Shown piece after piece: positions 5,418 through 6,676 of a stretch of DNA of 6,676 nucleotides. The notes under the pieces are model-generated. The model was not told the origin of the DNA. It saw only the letters and a program-made list of their open reading frames with translations, and did no database searches. The DNA is from Caryophanales bacterium. Its GTDB lineage: Bacteria; Bacillota_I; Bacilli_A; RFN20; CAG-826. The DNA lies in assembly GCA_028726925.1 (NCBI GenBank), contig JAQYPI010000088.1, positions 1 through 6,676 of the forward strand, given 5' to 3'. Both the position numbers and the translations under genes were made by a program. Within the stretch, counting starts at the first letter, position 1; every line of letters starts with the position of its first letter.

Positions 5418-6044
5418 ATGCAAACCATGAACCCCAACGATACCATTACCCTCGATCCTTCCAAGGTCGAGCACGACGCCATGGCCTTCGGAATTCTCGT
5501 CCGCGCCCTCGAGGAAGAGAACGCGAACGTCTTTTCCTCTGCCCATTCCTTGCCTTCGCTCCTGCTTTACGCGGCCACCTATTTCCTGGGCAAGATCCCC
5601 TCGGAAGAACTTTGGCTTTCCGCGATGCTTTCGACGATGAACGTCATTCACGAACGGAAACTCGTGTTTGGGAAAGGAGAGAATTCGCGGGTCGTTTCTT
5701 TCCCGGATTGGGACCCCGATGAGCTTGCCTCGATCCCCCATTATCCCCTCGCGGATGCCTTCCTTTCCGTCGAGACGTGGCGCCTCGCGATGCAACGGAA
5801 CGATTATCCGCCCGAAGATTATCTCGGCCCCCTTTTCTCGATCGGGGGATATGTCTTGGATGGCATCAAAAAAGGGCACCTCGCCGAGGAGCCCGAAATC
5901 CAGAGGACGGTCAAGGATTTCCTCCCGACCGCCTACAAGAAGCTGCCGCATCCCGAGACGGGCCCCAAAGAGCTCTCGGCCCAGCTTTCCGCCCTTGATG
6001 GGCTATATGCCCAATTCGTCGCCGAAAAGCAAAGAGAGGCCTAG
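5418..6044 (+). CDS. Hypothetical cytosolic protein
   Basis: I do not recognise this 208-residue protein. Base composition and codon use match the neighbouring genes (many C- or G-ending codons), which supports real coding. It looks like a soluble, mostly helical, acidic protein: a helical stretch near 15-35, then SLPSLLLYAATYFLGKIPSEELWLSAML about 44-71 (split here only by prolines, too polar for a membrane segment), then aromatic-rich segments such as SFPDWDPDELASIPHYPLAD, and a charged helix at the end. No enzyme motif or signal peptide is seen. The start is uncertain: ATG 5418 and ATG 5427 are both possible, and neither is at normal distance from AGGAGG at 5392-5397. It is transcribed away from the AlbA_2-type gene, so the two may share control. 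It ends at TAG 6042-6044, followed by a possible terminator. Confidence 0.78.
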   Translation: MQTMNPNDTITLDPSKVEHDAMAFGILVRALEEENANVFSSAHSLPSLLLYAATYFLGKIPSEELWLSAMLSTMNVIHERKLVFGKGENSRVVSFPDWDPDELASIPHYPLADAFLSVETWRLAMQRNDYPPEDYLGPLFSIGGYVLDGIKKGHLAEEPEIQRTVKDFLPTAYKKLPHPETGPKELSAQLSALDGLYAQFVAEKQREA

Positions 6045-6054
6045 CGGTTCTTAT

Positions 6055-6090
6055 TTCGGGATCTTATCTCGAACGTGCTTTATTTGTCCT
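6055..6090 (+). terminator. Possible terminator after the hypothetical gene
   Basis: TTCGGGAT (6055-6062) pairs with ATCTCGAA (6066-6073), with one G-U pair and a three-base loop. The T-rich part (CTTTATTTGTCCTT, 6077-6090) starts a few bases too far from the stem for a textbook terminator, hence the low score. Confidence 0.4.
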
Positions 6091-6092
6091 TA

Positions 6093-6140
6093 AACTTTGC
6101 GCTTTTTGAATAATTTCGCCTTTTGAACTTTGCGCTTTTG
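6093..6140 (+). repeat. Tandem AACTTTGCGCTTTT repeats
   Basis: AACTTTGCGCTTTTTGAA (6093-6110), a diverged middle copy AATTTCGCCTTTTGAA (6112-6127) and AACTTTGCGCTTTTG (6126-6140). The outer copies are 33 bases apart and share 14 bases. They lie between the end of the hypothetical gene and the broken transposase-like region, in non-coding and unusually AT-rich sequence. They could be protein binding sites or the end of a small element. Confidence 0.6.
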
Positions 6141-6218
6141 GCACTGCTAACCTCTAAGTAGACAGCCGTATTGCAAAAAGTGCACAGGGGAGCATGGTTG
6201 CCGAAAGGAGGTTTTCCT

Positions 6219-6676
6219 ATGAAAAGGGAACGAAGGCTTCTGATTGGGAAGCAACTGCGCGAAGGTTCCCTCCTCTCCGCCCCGGACTGCATGAAGAAAT
6301 GCGGCGTCGGCTACACATGCGCCTGCAACTGGAGAGGGGGAACACGAGGAATCCGCCGGGCTCGAAAGGCCGGGGAAGGGCAAGCCAATCGAGGTCCCGG
6401 AGGGCGCGCCTGCCCCGTCCGGATACGGGGCGATGGGCAAGGATGAGCCGACCGTCGAGCCGATGAGGCGGGAAATGGAGGTGGCCAGGCTAAAAAAGGC
6501 TGCTCGGCGAAAGGGGGTGGTTCAAAGAAGGAATGCGTCACTTCCTCCGGCTCGAATGCCAAGCGATCGCGGAACTGTCCTCGAGATGGCCGATCCAGGC
6601 GCTATGCAGGGAGATACTCGTCGACTTCCGCATCGGCGACGCCGAGGACGTCCCCGCCGCGGTCGCGGGCTATGTC
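6219..6676 (+). pseudogene. Frame-broken transposase-like remnant (possibly IS3 family), open at the right edge
   Basis: AAAGGAGG (6204-6211) sits seven bases before ATG 6219, so translation once began here, but no frame stays meaningful. Plausible protein moves between frames. First MKRERRLLIGKQLREGSLLS and KKCGVGYTCACNW (frame of 6219, to about 6335), like the helix-turn-helix start of IS3-type OrfA proteins (IGKQ...EG...A..YG). Then NPPGSKGRG (frame of 6194). Then GYGAMGKDEPTVEPMRREME and ARLKKAARRKG (frame of 6433), like the OrfA coiled coil. Then, from about 6494 to the edge, RLECQAIAELSSRWPIQALC, like the start of OrfB. At least two frameshifts are needed. The family comparison is from memory and could be wrong; the loss of frame is seen directly. 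Apart from this, 6045-6218 holds only the hairpin and repeats listed separately. Confidence 0.5.

Noticed and set aside
5366..5722. Rightward frame with TTG at 5408 at better distance from AGGAGG
   Set aside because: The product is arginine-rich low-complexity sequence in a shifted frame of the 5418 gene, so it reads as a shadow.
6080..6292. Small leftward protein ending in SAK-type repeats
   Set aside because: The repeats are better explained as DNA repeats; there is no ribosome site and no conserved domain, and the upstream part runs through the transposase remnant.
1..6676. CRISPR array, tRNA, rRNA or riboswitch
   Set aside because: No regularly spaced identical repeats and no tRNA-like or rRNA-like stretches were seen; intergenic gaps are too short or lack the folds expected.

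Overview
The window (about 6.7 kb, moderately GC-rich) looks like chromosome from an uncultured member of the Bacillota, probably a gut-type member of the Bacilli. The reasons are strong AGGAGG/AAAGGAGG ribosome sites, TATAAT-type promoters, an MTH1-like Nudix domain of Bacillota style, and TGA used as a normal stop (so not the Mycoplasma code). The placement is inferred from style, not from a marker gene.

Layout. Positions 1-849 (+) hold the ATPase end of an ABC exporter cut by the left edge. It converges on a GNAT acetyltransferase (851-1375, -). Divergent from that gene, a tight two-gene unit runs rightward. Its first gene (1450-2973) encodes an unrecognised 507-residue protein with two related end domains joined by a charged linker carrying four copies of a short motif. 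Its second gene (2974-3918) starts on the base after the first gene's stop and encodes a Vsr-like endonuclease fused to a Nudix hydrolase. This unit converges, with no gap, on a leftward gene (3919-5289, -) for an AlbA_2/Schlafen-type putative ATP-binding regulator with a C-terminal winged helix. A 128-base AT-rich divergent region with three AATGTAT repeats separates it from an unrecognised rightward gene (5418-6044). The last 630 bases hold a possible terminator, a cluster of TTTGCGCTTTT repeats, and a frame-broken, probably IS3-like transposase remnant running off the right edge.

How it fits together. The best candidate for something new is the 1450-3918 pair: a repair/nucleotide-sanitation fusion (mismatch nuclease plus probable oxidised-nucleotide pyrophosphatase), apparently translationally coupled to a scaffold-like protein of unknown role. 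A second theme is compaction. Both convergent gene pairs meet with one base or none between stop codons, and the intrinsic terminators lie inside the 3' coding ends of the opposing genes. In one case the U-tract of the opposing terminator coincides with a lysine-rich protein tail.
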